Shown: positions 50,710-61,689, counted from the stretch's first letter. The stretch: 64,000 nt of DNA from Solibacillus cecembensis (GCF_001439635.1 NZ_LMBZ01000001.1:186001-250000); one strand, 5' to 3'. The notes: generated from the letters alone by a model not told the origin. Made by a program: numbers and translations.

Positions 50710-51414
50710 ATGCAGCACTTTTGGGTAATTGGCACAGATACAGATGTCGGAAAAACATGTGTGACCACGTTATTAATGCGGCAGTTACAATTACAAGGAA
50801 TAAGGGTGACACCGTACAAACCGGTTCAGACAGGGGAAGTGATTGAGGGAGGACATACCTATTATTACGATACAACAATATATGAAACGTATTCTTTGCA
50901 ATCGTTAGAACGAGCCAATTTGAACGATTATTCATTTAAAGAGCCTGCATCACCACATTTTGCAGCTCAACTTGAAGGGCAGCAAATTGATATACAGCGC
51001 ATTTTACAGCAAATTAACCGATTACAAAAAATGGTTGATATCGTAATTTGTGAAGGTGCTGGGGGGATTTTTGTACCACTAGATGCAAAAGGAGAGGAAA
51101 CGTTTCTTGATGTAATTATGCAAAGTCAGTTACCTGTTGTAGTCGTTACACGGACAAAGCTTGGCACAATTAATCACACATTATTGACGTTAGAAGTATT
51201 AAAGTCAAGAGGAATTGAAGTGCTAGGCATTGCCTTTAATGGCGATACAGGAAGTGCGATGGAACGTAATAATATTGAAACGATTTTACAGCATCATCCA
51301 AAACCATATGCAGTCATTCCACAGTATAAAGAAATTTCAAAAGCAATGGATCGTTCTATTACAAATACATCGTTATTTGAAAGGCTGTATCAATATGAAA
51401 CAAAGATTATCTGA
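50710..51414 (+). CDS. bioD: Dethiobiotin synthetase
   Basis: This 234-residue ATP-dependent enzyme closes the ureido ring of dethiobiotin. P-loop [10 protein letters not shown] lies near residues 8-17, KPVQTG near 37-42 and [11 protein letters not shown] near 116-126. ATG 50710 follows GGGGGGAG. It is the first gene after the BirA operator and overlaps bioA by 20 bases. Confidence 0.94.
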   Translation: MQHFWVIGTDTDVGKTCVTTLLMRQLQLQGIRVTPYKPVQTGEVIEGGHTYYYDTTIYETYSLQSLERANLNDYSFKEPASPHFAAQLEGQQIDIQRILQQINRLQKMVDIVICEGAGGIFVPLDAKGEETFLDVIMQSQLPVVVVTRTKLGTINHTLLTLEVLKSRGIEVLGIAFNGDTGSAMERNNIETILQHHPKPYAVIPQYKEISKAMDRSITNTSLFERLYQYETKII

Positions 51415-52762
51415 CTGGCAAGAGAGAGATTTACGACATGTATGGCATCCATGCTCACAAATGAAGGATTATGAACAATTTCCGCCAATCGTCATTGTAA
51501 GAGGAGAAGGTGTGTGGCTTTATGATGAGCATGGCAATCGATATTTAGATGCCGTCTCTTCTTGGTGGGTAAATTTATTTGGTCATGCCAATTCACGCAT
51601 AAGCCAAGCGTTAAGCGAACAAGCATTTCAGCTAGAGCATACAATTTTTGCGAATTTCACACATGAACCAGCTATACGTGTTGCCGAAAAATTAGTCGCT
51701 TTAACACCAGAGGGCTTAAACAAAGTTTTTTTTGCAGATAATGGTTCCTCTTCTATAGAAGTCGCATTGAAAATGAGCTTTCAATTTCATATGCAAAGTG
51801 GCAAGACAACGAAAAAACGATTTCTTGCATTAACGGATGCCTATCATGGAGAGACACTTGGAGCGCTATCTGTCGGAGGTGTAGATCTATATAACGACGT
51901 ATATCAACCACTCTTACTCGATACGGTACGTGCACAAGGACCGGATTGTTTCCGTTGTCCATTTAATGATCGGCCGGCAAGCTGTCAGGCACAATGTATT
52001 CGTTTTGTGGAAGAGGAATTAATTTCACATCATGAGGAAATTACGGCTGTTATTATTGAGCCACTTATTCAGGCTGCCGCGGGTATGAAAATGTATCCAT
52101 CAATTTATTTAGAGCGACTAAGAGCTTTATGTACAAAATATGATGTGCATTTAATTGCGGACGAAATCGCGGTTGGATTTGGTCGAACGGGTACAATGTT
52201 TGCTTGTGAGCAAGCGAATATTTCACCGGATTTTATGTGTCTATCAAAAGGATTAACAGGTGGCTACTTACCGTTATCTGTCGTGTTAACAACAAATGCA
52301 ATTTACGATGCTTTTTATGATGATTACAACAAGATGAAGGCTTTTTTACATTCGCATAGTTATACAGGAAATACACTCGCTTGTCGGGTAGCACTGGAAG
52401 TTTTGACGATATTCGAAGAGGAAAATTATATCGAAATTGTGCAACGTAAAGGTGAGTACATGAGAAAGCTAGCAATTGAAGCATTTAGTGGACTTCCATA
52501 TGTAGGGGAGTATCGTCAAGTTGGACTAGTCGGTGCGATTGAGCTAGTAAGAGATTGCGACACGAAAGAACCTTTACCGAGTGAGGATCGGATTGGCTAT
52601 CAAATTTATAAAATGGCTTTAGCAAAAGGGTTACTCATTCGACCACTAGGAAACATTTTATATTTTATGCCACCTTATATTATTACAGATGAAGAAATGA
52701 GTTTCATGGTTGAGACGACGAAAGAAACAATGGCGCAATTTTTTGCAGGGTGGGAGGGATAA
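51395..52762 (+). CDS. bioA: Adenosylmethionine-8-amino-7-oxononanoate transaminase
   Basis: A 455-residue class III aminotransferase that makes diaminopelargonate. Visible are [11 protein letters not shown], the [10 protein letters not shown] segment near residues 50-60, [13 protein letters not shown] with the cofactor Asp and the cofactor lysine in [13 protein letters not shown] near 282. ATG 51395 inside the end of bioD is chosen; the longer frame from 51230 only reads bioD out of phase. bioY follows after three bases. Confidence 0.95.
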   Translation: MKQRLSDWQERDLRHVWHPCSQMKDYEQFPPIVIVRGEGVWLYDEHGNRYLDAVSSWWVNLFGHANSRISQALSEQAFQLEHTIFANFTHEPAIRVAEKLVALTPEGLNKVFFADNGSSSIEVALKMSFQFHMQSGKTTKKRFLALTDAYHGETLGALSVGGVDLYNDVYQPLLLDTVRAQGPDCFRCPFNDRPASCQAQCIRFVEEELISHHEEITAVIIEPLIQAAAGMKMYPSIYLERLRALCTKYDVHLIADEIAVGFGRTGTMFACEQANISPDFMCLSKGLTGGYLPLSVVLTTNAIYDAFYDDYNKMKAFLHSHSYTGNTLACRVALEVLTIFEEENYIEIVQRKGEYMRKLAIEAFSGLPYVGEYRQVGLVGAIELVRDCDTKEPLPSEDRIGYQIYKMALAKGLLIRPLGNILYFMPPYIITDEEMSFMVETTKETMAQFFAGWEG

Positions 52763-52765
52763 GGA

Positions 52766-53356
52766 GTGAAGCAACGACAAAAAACATTATCACTCGTAAT
52801 GGTTGCGATGTTCGCCGCTTTAACAGCAATTGGCGCTTTTATTAAAGTACCATTACCAGTTGTACCATTTACATTACAAATTGTTTTTGTTTTTCTTGCC
52901 GGGTGTTTACTTGGTAGTCGTAATGGCTTGCTCAGTCAACTTGTGTATATCGGTATTGGCTTAGTTGGGTTACCTGTCTTTACGCAAGGTGGAGGAATTA
53001 CATATGTGATGCAGCCGACATTTGGTTTTTTAATTGGCTTTGCACTTGCTGCACTTGTTATCGGGTGGCTTCTTGAAAAAGTGGATATCCCAACAAAAAG
53101 GCATTTTATGTTTGCAAATAGTGTGGGGCTCCTGCTTATTTATGCAATCGCTGTACCGTATTTATATGTATCACTGAACTTTTGGCTAGACGTTCAAACG
53201 AGTTGGTCGCATGTATTTTTAGTTGGATTTTTAAATAGTATTGTTGCCGATTTTTGCTTATCGATTGTATCGGCATTGTTAGCAGAACGACTGTATAAAG
53301 TGTTTCGTTCAGCGCGAGTAATCGAAATAAAACAGATAATAAAGGAGAATGCATAA
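52766..53356 (+). CDS. bioY: Biotin transporter BioY
   Basis: A 196-residue S-component of biotin ECF transport with six membrane helices. Signature parts include AIGAFIKVPLPVVPFTLQ, LAGCLLGSRNGLLSQLVYI and the TYVMQPTFGFLIGF region. GTG 52766 is read with GGAGG upstream in the end of bioA. Its TAA overlaps the bioB ATG by one base. Presence of both synthesis and uptake genes under BirA is typical. Confidence 0.93.
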   Translation: MKQRQKTLSLVMVAMFAALTAIGAFIKVPLPVVPFTLQIVFVFLAGCLLGSRNGLLSQLVYIGIGLVGLPVFTQGGGITYVMQPTFGFLIGFALAALVIGWLLEKVDIPTKRHFMFANSVGLLLIYAIAVPYLYVSLNFWLDVQTSWSHVFLVGFLNSIVADFCLSIVSALLAERLYKVFRSARVIEIKQIIKENA

Positions 53357-54354
53357 TGAATTGGTCACAGTTAGCAGAGGAAGTTATTAAGGGAAAAGTT
53401 ATTAGCGATGAGGAAGCGTTAGCCATTTTAACGAGCGATGATGATGAGTTATTGAAATTAATGGATGGTGCATTTACCATACGCAAACATTATTACGGTA
53501 AAAAAGTAAAATTGAATATGATAATGAATGCGAAAAGTGGTTATTGCCCAGAGGATTGTGGTTATTGTTCGCAATCTTCTAAATCTACTGCGCCAATAGA
53601 TAAATATCCATTTATTACAAAGGAAGAGATTTTAGAAGGTGCTAAACGAGCATTTGACAATAAAATTGGGACGTACTGTATCGTTGCGAGTGGACGTGGG
53701 CCAACGCGTAAAGATGTCAAAGTCGTGAGTGAAGCCGTGACGGAAATTAAAGAAAAATACGGTTTAAAGGTTTGCGCATGTTTAGGGCTATTAAAGGATG
53801 AGCAAGCGCAACAATTAAAAGAGGCGGGGGTAGACCGGTACAACCATAACTTAAATACAACGGAGCGCCATCATTCGTATATTACGACATCTCATACATA
53901 TGAGGACCGTGTCAATACAGTGGAAACTGTAAAAAAACATGGGATTTCACCTTGCTCAGGTGCGATAATTGGGATGAAGGAAACGAAGGAAGACGTGGTA
54001 GAAATTGCACGAGCGCTTTATCAGCTCGATGCCGATTCCATCCCAGTCAATTTTTTAAATGCCATTGACGGGACAAAACTGGAGGGCACGAAAGAACTAA
54101 ATCCACGTTATTGTTTAAAAGTTTTAGCTCTATTCCGTTATATTAATCCGACAAAGGAAATTCGTATTTCAGGTGGTCGTGAAATAAATCTTGGATCGCT
54201 GCAACCACTTGGTATGTATGCAGCAAACAGTATTTTTGTTGGCGATTATTTAACAACAGCAGGGCAAGAAGTGAATAGTGATTACCAAATGCTAAAAGAT
54301 ATCGGCTTTGAAATTGAGTTAACAGAAAAGCAAGAAGAGGTATTTTGTTCATAG
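53356..54354 (+). CDS. bioB: Biotin synthase
   Basis: This 332-residue radical SAM enzyme inserts sulfur into dethiobiotin. The 4Fe-4S/SAM motif CPEDCGYCSQS lies near residues 63-73; NHNLNTTERH and the RISGGREINLG segment with the 2Fe-2S arginine are also present. Start ATG overlaps the bioY stop, with AAAGGAG upstream. The operon has no bioF/bioW here, so pimeloyl steps must be encoded elsewhere or biotin precursors imported. Confidence 0.96.
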   Translation: MNWSQLAEEVIKGKVISDEEALAILTSDDDELLKLMDGAFTIRKHYYGKKVKLNMIMNAKSGYCPEDCGYCSQSSKSTAPIDKYPFITKEEILEGAKRAFDNKIGTYCIVASGRGPTRKDVKVVSEAVTEIKEKYGLKVCACLGLLKDEQAQQLKEAGVDRYNHNLNTTERHHSYITTSHTYEDRVNTVETVKKHGISPCSGAIIGMKETKEDVVEIARALYQLDADSIPVNFLNAIDGTKLEGTKELNPRYCLKVLALFRYINPTKEIRISGGREINLGSLQPLGMYAANSIFVGDYLTTAGQEVNSDYQMLKDIGFEIELTEKQEEVFCS

Positions 54355-54360
54355 ATATAA

Positions 54361-54403
54361 AAAAGCGCAGCATCCCTAGTAATTCGGGGTTACTGCGCTT
54401 TGT
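54361..54403 (+). terminator. Bidirectional terminator between bioB and kynB
   Basis: AAAAGCGCAG pairs with CTGCGCTT, with inner CCC/GGG. A near copy lies at 50333-50375. Confidence 0.8.
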
Positions 54404-54419
54404 CATTATTATTTCCAGT

Positions 54420-55043
54420 TTAAAGTGAAGGTATTTTCCTGATAACGGCTCGTACTGGTGCTCCGTCTGCGCCTTCCACTTTTAATGGCAAAGCAATCAA
54501 ATCATAAAAGCCTTGTTCAACCGTTTCAAGCACTAAACCTTCGACGATGTGAATACCTGCTTCATATAATGCGTGGTGCGCACTTACTTCCTTGCTGTCT
54601 AAAGGATCAACAGAAGGATTGTCAACACCAACTAGTACGACCCCTTTATCTTGTAAAAAAGGGGCGACACTCGGATGAATAACAGGAATTGTCGTTGGGA
54701 ATTGTGAAGAAATACAATCCAGCGTTTTAAATAAAATCCGCTGAACTCCTTTAAATTCTACAGAATTCAAAGTCTCACATGTAATTTCAGCAGTACCTCT
54801 ACAATCCAAGACGAAACATTCCCCGATAAACACATTCACATCGAGCTTATCTACTTTTTCACCGTTATTATCAAAGTGGAAAGGGGCATCAGCATGTGTA
54901 CCTATATGCATCGAAGTGGTCATTTCTCCGATATTAACAGAACCTGTTTGCTCTTTTGTATAACCAACTTCAAAATGAAACGGTGTATCACCTGGCCAGT
55001 TTGGAATTCCGGCTTTTAATGTTTGCGTAATATCAATCCACAT
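54420..55043 (-). CDS. kynB: Kynurenine formamidase (arylformamidase)
   Basis: A 207-residue cyclase-family metal hydrolase that converts N-formylkynurenine to kynurenine. The HxGTHxDxPxH signature is present as MHIGTHADAPFHF near residues 45-57. It is last in the kynU-kynA-transporter-kynB operon and starts nine bases after the transporter. A degraded second copy lies at 50382-50541. Confidence 0.93.
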   Translation of the reverse strand: MWIDITQTLKAGIPNWPGDTPFHFEVGYTKEQTGSVNIGEMTTSMHIGTHADAPFHFDNNGEKVDKLDVNVFIGECFVLDCRGTAEITCETLNSVEFKGVQRILFKTLDCISSQFPTTIPVIHPSVAPFLQDKGVVLVGVDNPSVDPLDSKEVSAHHALYEAGIHIVEGLVLETVEQGFYDLIALPLKVEGADGAPVRAVIRKIPSL

Positions 55044-55052
55044 AGTACACCT

Positions 55053-56399
55053 CTAATATTGAATGACTAAATATACAAGAACAGCAAAAATAACTGCGGG
55101 CACGACAAATGTCATTAAGAAACGATACGTTTTATAAAATCCTTCGCCCATTTTGCTGCCTTGAAGTAGTTCGTTTTTTACGATGTTTTTATCCATTACA
55201 TGCATAATAAAGTATGCAATGAGCAAGTTTCCTATTGGCAAAATGACATTGGACACTAAGAAATCTGTTGCATCGAAAATGCTTCTGCCAAAAATCGAAA
55301 CGTCGCTTAATGTACTGTACGTTAAAGTAGATGGAATCGAAGCAATAAATACAATAATCCCAATGATGATCGTTAATTTCGCACGCGTCATCTTGAATTT
55401 TTCGACCGTCGCTGCAACAATAATTTCATACATACTAAATGAGGAAGTCAATGTTGCAAATAAGAATAAAATTAAAAACAGTGCTAAAAATAGCTCACCA
55501 AATGGCATTTGCGAAAACGCTGCGGGTAATACCATAAATAGTAATGGTGGTCCTTCAGCTACTTCCATATCAAATGCGAATACGACTGGAAAAATAGCTA
55601 AACCAGCTAAAAATGAAACGAAAATGCTTAAGCCCACGACCGATCCAGCAGCGTTAGGTAAGCTTACATCTTTCTTTAAATAAGAACTATACGTCACTAA
55701 ACAAGAAAATCCGACTGCTAATGCAAAGAAGGATTGCCCTAATGCATATAAAATGGATGTCCCTGTAATATTTGTGAAATCAGGGTATAAGAAAAATTTG
55801 ACACCTTCCATAGCCCCATCTAGCGTTAATGCACGAACGACTAAAATGAAGAACATGATGAATAATAAAGGCATCATAAATTTATTTGCTTTTTCAATGC
55901 CGTTTTGAACGCCTAGTGCAATGACGACAACGTTTGCGATTGTAAATAACGCTAAACCAAGTAAAGCAATCCAGGGTGTTCCTGTTACTTGCCCAAAAAA
56001 TGCACCTGTGTCTAATGATGGCTCAATGACATTTCCTACAACTGAAACCCCACTATAAATAAAAATCCATCCACCAACAACACTGTAAAAAGAAAGTAGC
56101 AAGAAACAGCCAAGTATCCCTAATTTCCCAATCCATGCCCATGCAGGTGTGTTTGGTGCTAAAAATCTGTACGCTGAAACGGCTTCTTTTTGTGAGCTAC
56201 GACCGATAATATACTCGGATAATAGCATCGGAAGTCCAATGAGAAGGGTTAACACGACGAAAATTAAGAAGAATGCACCACCACCGCTTTGACCCGCTAC
56301 ATAAGGCATTTTCCAAATGGCGCCTAAGCCTATTGCCGCACCAGTAGATGCTAAAATAAAGCCAACCTTACTTGACCATTGACCTTTGTTTTCTTTCAC
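55053..56399 (-). CDS. Sodium-dependent (NSS/SNF) transporter, probably for tryptophan
   Basis: A 448-residue neurotransmitter:sodium symporter-type carrier with about eleven to twelve membrane helices and the N-terminal TGAAIGLGAIWKMPYVAG motif for Na+ and substrate binding. Location inside the kynurenine operon, between kynA and kynB, suggests it imports tryptophan or kynurenine for degradation; TnaT is a known tryptophan carrier in this family. Substrate is inferred from context only. Confidence 0.85.
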   Translation of the reverse strand: MKENKGQWSSKVGFILASTGAAIGLGAIWKMPYVAGQSGGGAFFLIFVVLTLLIGLPMLLSEYIIGRSSQKEAVSAYRFLAPNTPAWAWIGKLGILGCFLLLSFYSVVGGWIFIYSGVSVVGNVIEPSLDTGAFFGQVTGTPWIALLGLALFTIANVVVIALGVQNGIEKANKFMMPLLFIMFFILVVRALTLDGAMEGVKFFLYPDFTNITGTSILYALGQSFFALAVGFSCLVTYSSYLKKDVSLPNAAGSVVGLSIFVSFLAGLAIFPVVFAFDMEVAEGPPLLFMVLPAAFSQMPFGELFLALFLILFLFATLTSSFSMYEIIVAATVEKFKMTRAKLTIIIGIIVFIASIPSTLTYSTLSDVSIFGRSIFDATDFLVSNVILPIGNLLIAYFIMHVMDKNIVKNELLQGSKMGEGFYKTYRFLMTFVVPAVIFAVLVYLVIQY

Positions 56400-56417
56400 T
56401 CAATTTCCCCCAATTTT

Positions 56418-57275
56418 TTATAACGTTGTTCGTAAATCCCATAATTCTGGGAAGAAACGGTGGTCTAACACTTGGCGTAAGTAATTGACACCGGAAGAAC
56501 CACCCGTCCCAATTTTAAAGCCAATAATTCGTTCAACTGTTTTCATATGTTTGAAACGCCATGTTTGTAAAGAATCTTCAATATCGACCAATTTTTCAGC
56601 GAGTTGATACAAATCCCAATATTTATCCACATTTTTATAAACGGTACTCCAAGCCGCAGCAACTGATTCATCGCCATCATAAACGACACTAAAATCCCGA
56701 TTTAACAGTGCTTCATTAATTGGTAAACCAGCGCGTGCTAATGCTTGAATTGAAACATCATAAATGCTCGGTGCTTTTGAAGCTTTTTGTAACATCTCTG
56801 AAATCTCTTGATCTTTTTCATAGATTTTTAAAATATAAGGTGTTTTATACCCTAAAGCAAATTCTATTTGTCGATATTGATAGCTTTGGAAGCCAGAAGC
56901 TTTGCCAAGTTCATCACGGAATTGTAAATACTCAGCGGGTGTCATTGTCGCAAGCACGTCCCACGCTTGAATAATTTGAATTTGAATTTTTGAAACGCGT
57001 GCTAGCATTTTAAAAGAAGGCTGCAATTCATTGCGTTGGATTGCTTCGATGGCCGCCTGTAGCTCATGGATAATTAATTTCATCCATAATTCACTTACTT
57101 GGTGAATTATAATGAATAACATTTCATCGTGGTGATTGGACAAACGATTTTGGTTGGATAAAATATGTTCTAAACTTAAATATTCCCCGTACGTCATATC
57201 ATTTTTAAAATCCGTATGAATCCCTTTTTCTTGTTTCATTTTTTCCCCGAGTTCAGAAATGGAGCGTTTCGACAT
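56418..57275 (-). CDS. kynA: Tryptophan 2,3-dioxygenase
   Basis: A 285-residue haem enzyme that opens the indole ring of tryptophan. Characteristic parts are [34 protein letters not shown] with the substrate-side His, and [12 protein letters not shown] near the C-terminus; the haem-binding His is likely in [18 protein letters not shown] precedes ATG 57275. It follows kynU by 11 bases. Confidence 0.96.
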   Translation of the reverse strand: MSKRSISELGEKMKQEKGIHTDFKNDMTYGEYLSLEHILSNQNRLSNHHDEMLFIIIHQVSELWMKLIIHELQAAIEAIQRNELQPSFKMLARVSKIQIQIIQAWDVLATMTPAEYLQFRDELGKASGFQSYQYRQIEFALGYKTPYILKIYEKDQEISEMLQKASKAPSIYDVSIQALARAGLPINEALLNRDFSVVYDGDESVAAAWSTVYKNVDKYWDLYQLAEKLVDIEDSLQTWRFKHMKTVERIIGFKIGTGGSSGVNYLRQVLDHRFFPELWDLRTTL

Positions 57276-57286
57276 ATCAATTCCTC

Positions 57287-58546
57287 CTAAGCGATTATTT
57301 CACGTTCGTTATGAAACTTTTTGTATGTTTCATTTGCCATAATATCTTTCAAAATTTGAACGACCTTCCACACTTCTTCAAATGAATTGTATAAGGCAAC
57401 TGGTGCAAGTCGGATTCCATTTGGCGCTCTAAAATCAGGAATAACACCCGCTTCTTTTAGTGCTTTGCAAATACGTGCCGCTTCCTCATGTACTAAAAAT
57501 ACATGACCACCACGTGTTTCATCGGTAGGGTTTCCTAATTGAAAGACATCAGGGAGTTCCTGTTGTAAGCAACTCATTAAAAAACCTGTTAATTGCAATG
57601 ATTTTTCACGAATCGCCTCAATACCAACTTCTTCAAAAATGGTAAGGGAACCTTCTATAGGCGCAATACTTAAAATATGTGGTGTCCCAATTTGATATGC
57701 ACCTGCTGCACTTGCAGGAGAAAATTGTACCGCCAAATCAAATTGCTTCGTTTTATCAGAACCGAACCAACCAGCTAGCCCTGGCATTGTCCCGAAATGT
57801 TTTTCATGAACGAACAAACCTGCAACAGAACCTGGACCACCGTTTAAATGTTTATAGTTGCACCAAAACGCAAAATCTACGCCCATATCATGTAATTGAT
57901 GGGGAATCGAGCCGATTGAGTGACATAAATCAAAGCCGATAACAATGCCGCGCGCATGTGCTGCTTTCGTAATCGCTGCGATATCCAACACTTGACCACT
58001 GCGGTATAAAACAGCTGGCAATACAGCAACGGCAATATCATCAGTCATCGCATCAATAATTGCTTCTGTCGTAATCGTCTGTCCGTCTTCACTTTTTACA
58101 AATGTTAAATGGTCAGCCGGTAAATTATTTAGTTGAATATGACTCGCCATAGCATAAAGATCGGAAGGGAAATTTAATTCATCAGCTAAAATTTTATTGC
58201 GCTCAGCAGTAGGGTGGAAAAATGTTGCGAGTAGCTGATGTAAGTTAGTCGTTGTTGAACCAGTTAAAATAACTTCCTCTTTTTTTGCTCCGACTAATGG
58301 TGCGCATTTCGCTCCTAAGTTTTCGGATAAAAAATACCAAGGATGTTCGCCGTTCGTCCAACCGTCAATACCGTATTGTTTCCATGAATTTAATAGCGTT
58401 AATACACTATTTTCCGCACGTTTTGATAACAAACCTAAAGAGTTCCCGTCAAAGTAATATTGATTTTCATTTTTATAAAATTCTTGTGCGTATTGTTTTA
58501 ATGGATCTTGACTATCTAGCAATCTCGACTTATCTAAACTTTCCAT
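57287..58546 (-). CDS. kynU: Kynureninase
   Basis: A 419-residue pyridoxal-phosphate enzyme that cleaves kynurenine to anthranilate and alanine. [11 protein letters not shown] and the cofactor lysine in [16 protein letters not shown] near residues 225-240 are diagnostic. ATG 58546 follows AAAAGGGTG. First gene of the operon, with promoter at 58584-58612. Anthranilate could be recycled or excreted; no downstream anthranilate pathway is visible. Confidence 0.96.
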   Translation of the reverse strand: MESLDKSRLLDSQDPLKQYAQEFYKNENQYYFDGNSLGLLSKRAENSVLTLLNSWKQYGIDGWTNGEHPWYFLSENLGAKCAPLVGAKKEEVILTGSTTTNLHQLLATFFHPTAERNKILADELNFPSDLYAMASHIQLNNLPADHLTFVKSEDGQTITTEAIIDAMTDDIAVAVLPAVLYRSGQVLDIAAITKAAHARGIVIGFDLCHSIGSIPHQLHDMGVDFAFWCNYKHLNGGPGSVAGLFVHEKHFGTMPGLAGWFGSDKTKQFDLAVQFSPASAAGAYQIGTPHILSIAPIEGSLTIFEEVGIEAIREKSLQLTGFLMSCLQQELPDVFQLGNPTDETRGGHVFLVHEEAARICKALKEAGVIPDFRAPNGIRLAPVALYNSFEEVWKVVQILKDIMANETYKKFHNEREIIA

Positions 58547-58583
58547 AAAATCACCCTTTTATCCATTTTTTTACTTCAATTTC

Positions 58584-58612
58584 ATCTTAAATTGCTAGAA
58601 AGTGAATGTCAA
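58584..58612 (-). promoter_or_regulatory. Sigma-A promoter of the kyn operon
   Basis: On the minus strand TTGACA (58612-58607) and TAAGAT (58589-58584) are 17 bases apart, giving a leader of about 30 bases before kynU. The rest of the gap to 58766 holds no clear gene or operator. Confidence 0.75.
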
Positions 58613-58765
58613 ATAAAAGTCCATGAAAAATTATTATCCTATAAGTATTTTACTAGTATACTTTACTTATTGATAGCTTTAAATCACTAAAGTGAGTAGA
58701 TTACTTGTAATTAAGTAGCTATTTGAAAATAATAATAGCTGTGTGAATGCTAAGTCACATTTCAC

Positions 58766-58813
58766 AAAAAACCGCTATCTACTTAGTAATAACTAAGAAA
58801 GATAGCGGTTTTT
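58766..58813 (-). terminator. Terminator of the nhaC gene
   Basis: AAAAACCGCTATCT pairs with AGATAGCGGTTTTT, with an inner TTAGT/ACTAA stem. Confidence 0.85.
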
Positions 58814-58834
58814 GATTACGTATTTGCCTGAGAT

Positions 58835-60211
58835 TTAATTTTGCTTAGTAATCGTAATATTCAACCAGCCAAATAAAATTGTAATGACCGGGCTCAGCAA
58901 GCAGAAAAATGCGAACGGTATATAGCTAATGACGCTTACATCTAATGCAGTTGAAATGAATATACCACAAACACCCCAAGGAACGAGTGGGTTAATGACC
59001 GTACCCGCATCTTCAATAACGCGTGCTAAATTTTTCGGATGCATATTTAAACTTTTAAATTTTTCTTTGTATGTTTCACCTGTTAATAAAATCGATAAAT
59101 ACTGTTCACCAATTAAAAAGTTGATCGCAACCGCAGTAAATGCCGCCCCTGTAATGGCTTTCCCTACACTTGTAAGCAATTTTTGAATCGAGGATAACAA
59201 CGCTTGAATAATGCCTAATGAAAATAACAGACCGCCCATTGAAAGGGAAAGTACGATTAATATAATTGTAAACAGCATACTATTCATACCGCCGCGCGTT
59301 AATAACGAATCAATTGCTTCTAAACCAGTGTTGGCAACATAGCCGCCATATAAGATTCCGACAAGTTCTTTTAACGGAATGGCACTATGCGCATAAGAAA
59401 GAGCAACACCGCTAATCGTACTAATCGTTAATGTGATTAAACTTGGAATTTTAAAAATCGTACAAATAACTAAAACAAAGAGCGGAATTAAAGCATACCA
59501 ATGCACAAGATTTGTACTGAGTAATACCGATTTATACTGTGTAATTAACTGCTCATCAATGCTCGTGCCTTTTGGTGATAAAATCGCATAGCCTATAACA
59601 GATAAGATAAAGGCAGGAATTGTTGTGTACATCATGTTTCGTATATGTGTAAACATGTCAATACCTACAACAGTTGCCGCTAAATTCGTTGTATCCGAAA
59701 GAGGGGACATCTTATCGCCAAAAAATGCACCAGAAACGATGGCTCCAGCAGTAATAACTAGGGAAGCATCCATTGCAGTAGCAACACCTAGCATCGCTAC
59801 ACCAACTGTACCGACCGTTGTGAGGGAACTTCCGATTGCCGTTCCAATTATGCCGGTAATAATGAATACACTCGCATAAAAGAAGCTCGCTGCAATAATG
59901 GAAAAACCGATATATAGCAATGTAGGAATCGTTCCTCCGATAATCCAGCTACTTATTAATAGCCCGATTAACAGGAAAATGTAAATCGCGCCGATCCCTG
60001 TTTTTGCAGAGTTCACCATGCTTTCCTCTAATTGACGGAAGGGAACTTTTTTGAGTAACCCATAAGTCATTAAAACAATAATCGAAAGAACGATTGGAAT
60101 ATGTGGAACACTTTTAAGCTCAATAATTGAATAAGAAATAATTCCAATAATGAAAAGTGTTAATAAACTGGCTTCGAGAATACTTGGTTTTACTTGTCGT
60201 TGTTCAATCAT
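58835..60211 (-). CDS. nhaC: Na+/H+ antiporter, NhaC family
   Basis: A 458-residue membrane protein with about eleven to twelve helices. NhaC hallmarks include FFGDKMSPLSDTTNLAATV near residues 170-190, SSLTTVGTVGVAMLGV before it and GTVINPLVPWGVCGIF late. It would expel Na+ in exchange for protons. ATG 60211, six to ten bases after AAAAGGAG, is chosen; the longer frame from 60274 has no site. Single-gene unit. Confidence 0.9.
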   Translation of the reverse strand: MIEQRQVKPSILEASLLTLFIIGIISYSIIELKSVPHIPIVLSIIVLMTYGLLKKVPFRQLEESMVNSAKTGIGAIYIFLLIGLLISSWIIGGTIPTLLYIGFSIIAASFFYASVFIITGIIGTAIGSSLTTVGTVGVAMLGVATAMDASLVITAGAIVSGAFFGDKMSPLSDTTNLAATVVGIDMFTHIRNMMYTTIPAFILSVIGYAILSPKGTSIDEQLITQYKSVLLSTNLVHWYALIPLFVLVICTIFKIPSLITLTISTISGVALSYAHSAIPLKELVGILYGGYVANTGLEAIDSLLTRGGMNSMLFTIILIVLSLSMGGLLFSLGIIQALLSSIQKLLTSVGKAITGAAFTAVAINFLIGEQYLSILLTGETYKEKFKSLNMHPKNLARVIEDAGTVINPLVPWGVCGIFISTALDVSVISYIPFAFFCLLSPVITILFGWLNITITKQN

Positions 60212-60355
60212 AATAAAAAACTCCTTTTCGCTTTTGCACTTCGATGCGTTGAAGTACGAAAGTAATCCTATCATGAATTTTGTAAAAAGGGAAGGGCTTA
60301 TGTTAAAAACACATGATTCAGGGAAGGAAATAGTATGAAATAAGGATTTGACAGC

Positions 60356-60395
60356 ACAAAAAAAGCCCTCTATGAAGGATGCTCATAGAAGGCTA
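60356..60395 (-). terminator. Terminator of purC
   Basis: On the minus strand AGCC and ATGA pair with TCAT-like and GGCT arms, followed by seven T. Confidence 0.75.
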
Positions 60396-60401
60396 CTATT
60401 A

Positions 60402-61088
60402 TTAGTCAGCTAACATAATTTTTTCTAACTGTAAAGGCTCGATATATGTATCACCTTTGTATGCACGCATATTACCACCAGAAATTTCATCAATTAAAAT
60501 GATTTCATTTGTTTTTGCATCGCGGCCAAATTCAAGTTTAATATCATATAATGTTAAACCTTTTTTCTCAAGCTCAGCTGCAACGAACTTAGAAATTTCA
60601 ATTGTACGCTCTTTTAAAATGGCATACTCTTCATGTGTTAGTAAGTTTAACATTGCAAGTGCATCTTCAGAAATTGGAGGATCTAGTCGCTCATCATCTT
60701 TAATCGTTACTTCTACGAATGCGTCTAATTCTTGACCTTCGCTTACGTAAGCACCATAACGGCGTAAAAATGAACCAACTGCTTTGAAACGGCAAATTAC
60801 TTCAAGACCTTTTCCGAATACAGTTGCAGGCTTTACTGTCATTGTCGCATCGTCAAAGTTTGCATCTACATAATGAGTAGGGACGTTCAATTCATTCAAT
60901 TTTGAGTAAAAGAATGACGTTAAGCGTAAACCAGCAAGGCCAGCTCCATCAATTGTTAATCCAACTGTATTGGCACCTGGATCAAATACCCCATTTTCAC
61001 CTGTTACATCATCTTTAAATTTCAATAAAAAATGGCCATCTTCTAATTTAAATACATCTTTTGTTTTACCTGTATACACTATTTCCAC
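60402..61088 (-). CDS. purC: SAICAR synthetase
   Basis: A 228-residue purine enzyme that joins aspartate to CAIR. Visible are YTGKTKDVF, KFKDDVTGENGVFDPG, RFKAVGSFLRRYGAYV and LIDEISGGNMRAY; the sequence is the divergent type rather than the main B. subtilis PurC. GTG 61088 is chosen because GGAGG at about 61101-61097 lies eight bases before it; the ATG at 61103 overlaps that site. It stands alone, outside a pur operon, so a second purC may exist elsewhere. Confidence 0.85.
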   Translation of the reverse strand: MEIVYTGKTKDVFKLEDGHFLLKFKDDVTGENGVFDPGANTVGLTIDGAGLAGLRLTSFFYSKLNELNVPTHYVDANFDDATMTVKPATVFGKGLEVICRFKAVGSFLRRYGAYVSEGQELDAFVEVTIKDDERLDPPISEDALAMLNLLTHEEYAILKERTIEISKFVAAELEKKGLTLYDIKLEFGRDAKTNEIILIDEISGGNMRAYKGDTYIEPLQLEKIMLAD

Positions 61089-61266
61089 ATGAAAAACCTC
61101 CATTTCAATTACATTACCTATTATAACACGAATGTTAACTTGTGAAAAACAAAATATTGTTCGTATTTTAAAGAAAGACGTCCGACCTCTAAAGCTCTAT
61201 AAAGAAAGAAACTTCTTACTTATCTAAATATTTGATATAATAACAATTAGAGAAGGAGTGGTTTTA

Positions 61267-61689
61267 ATGGTTGAAAATTACAGAAATATTATTGTTGCAG
61301 TAGACTTTTCAGAAAAAGCAAAAATTGCATTTAATCGCGGTGTCCGTATCGCAAAATTAACAGGTGCGCAACTGCATTTAGTAAGCGTCATTGATACACA
61401 TTCATTTGGATCGGTGGAAGCCTATGATTTGAAATACGCAAAAGAGTTAAAAGCAAAAGCAAAGGTCCAATTAGAGCAATATAAAAATGAAGCGACACAA
61501 GCAGGTGTTGAAAATGTACAGCTTATCGTTGAAGAGGGCTCACCAAAAGTAATTTTAACAAGTTTAACTGAAGCTGATTTAATTATTGTTGGTGCAACTG
61601 GCCTCAACCGTGCAGAACGATTCTTACTGGGGTCGGTTTCTGAAAACGTCGTTCGCAGCTCGAAATGTGATGTTCTTGTTGTGAGATAA
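61267..61689 (+). CDS. Universal stress protein (UspA family)
   Basis: A 140-residue single-domain Usp with the N-terminal IIVAVDFSEKAKIAF and the ATP-binding GATGLNRAERFLLGSVSENVV motif (G-2x-G-9x-G-S). It likely binds ATP and dimerises. ATG 61267 follows AAGGAG; a TATAAT box lies at 61236-61241. Divergent from purC. The partner process is unknown. Confidence 0.9.
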   Translation: MVENYRNIIVAVDFSEKAKIAFNRGVRIAKLTGAQLHLVSVIDTHSFGSVEAYDLKYAKELKAKAKVQLEQYKNEATQAGVENVQLIVEEGSPKVILTSLTEADLIIVGATGLNRAERFLLGSVSENVVRSSKCDVLVVR

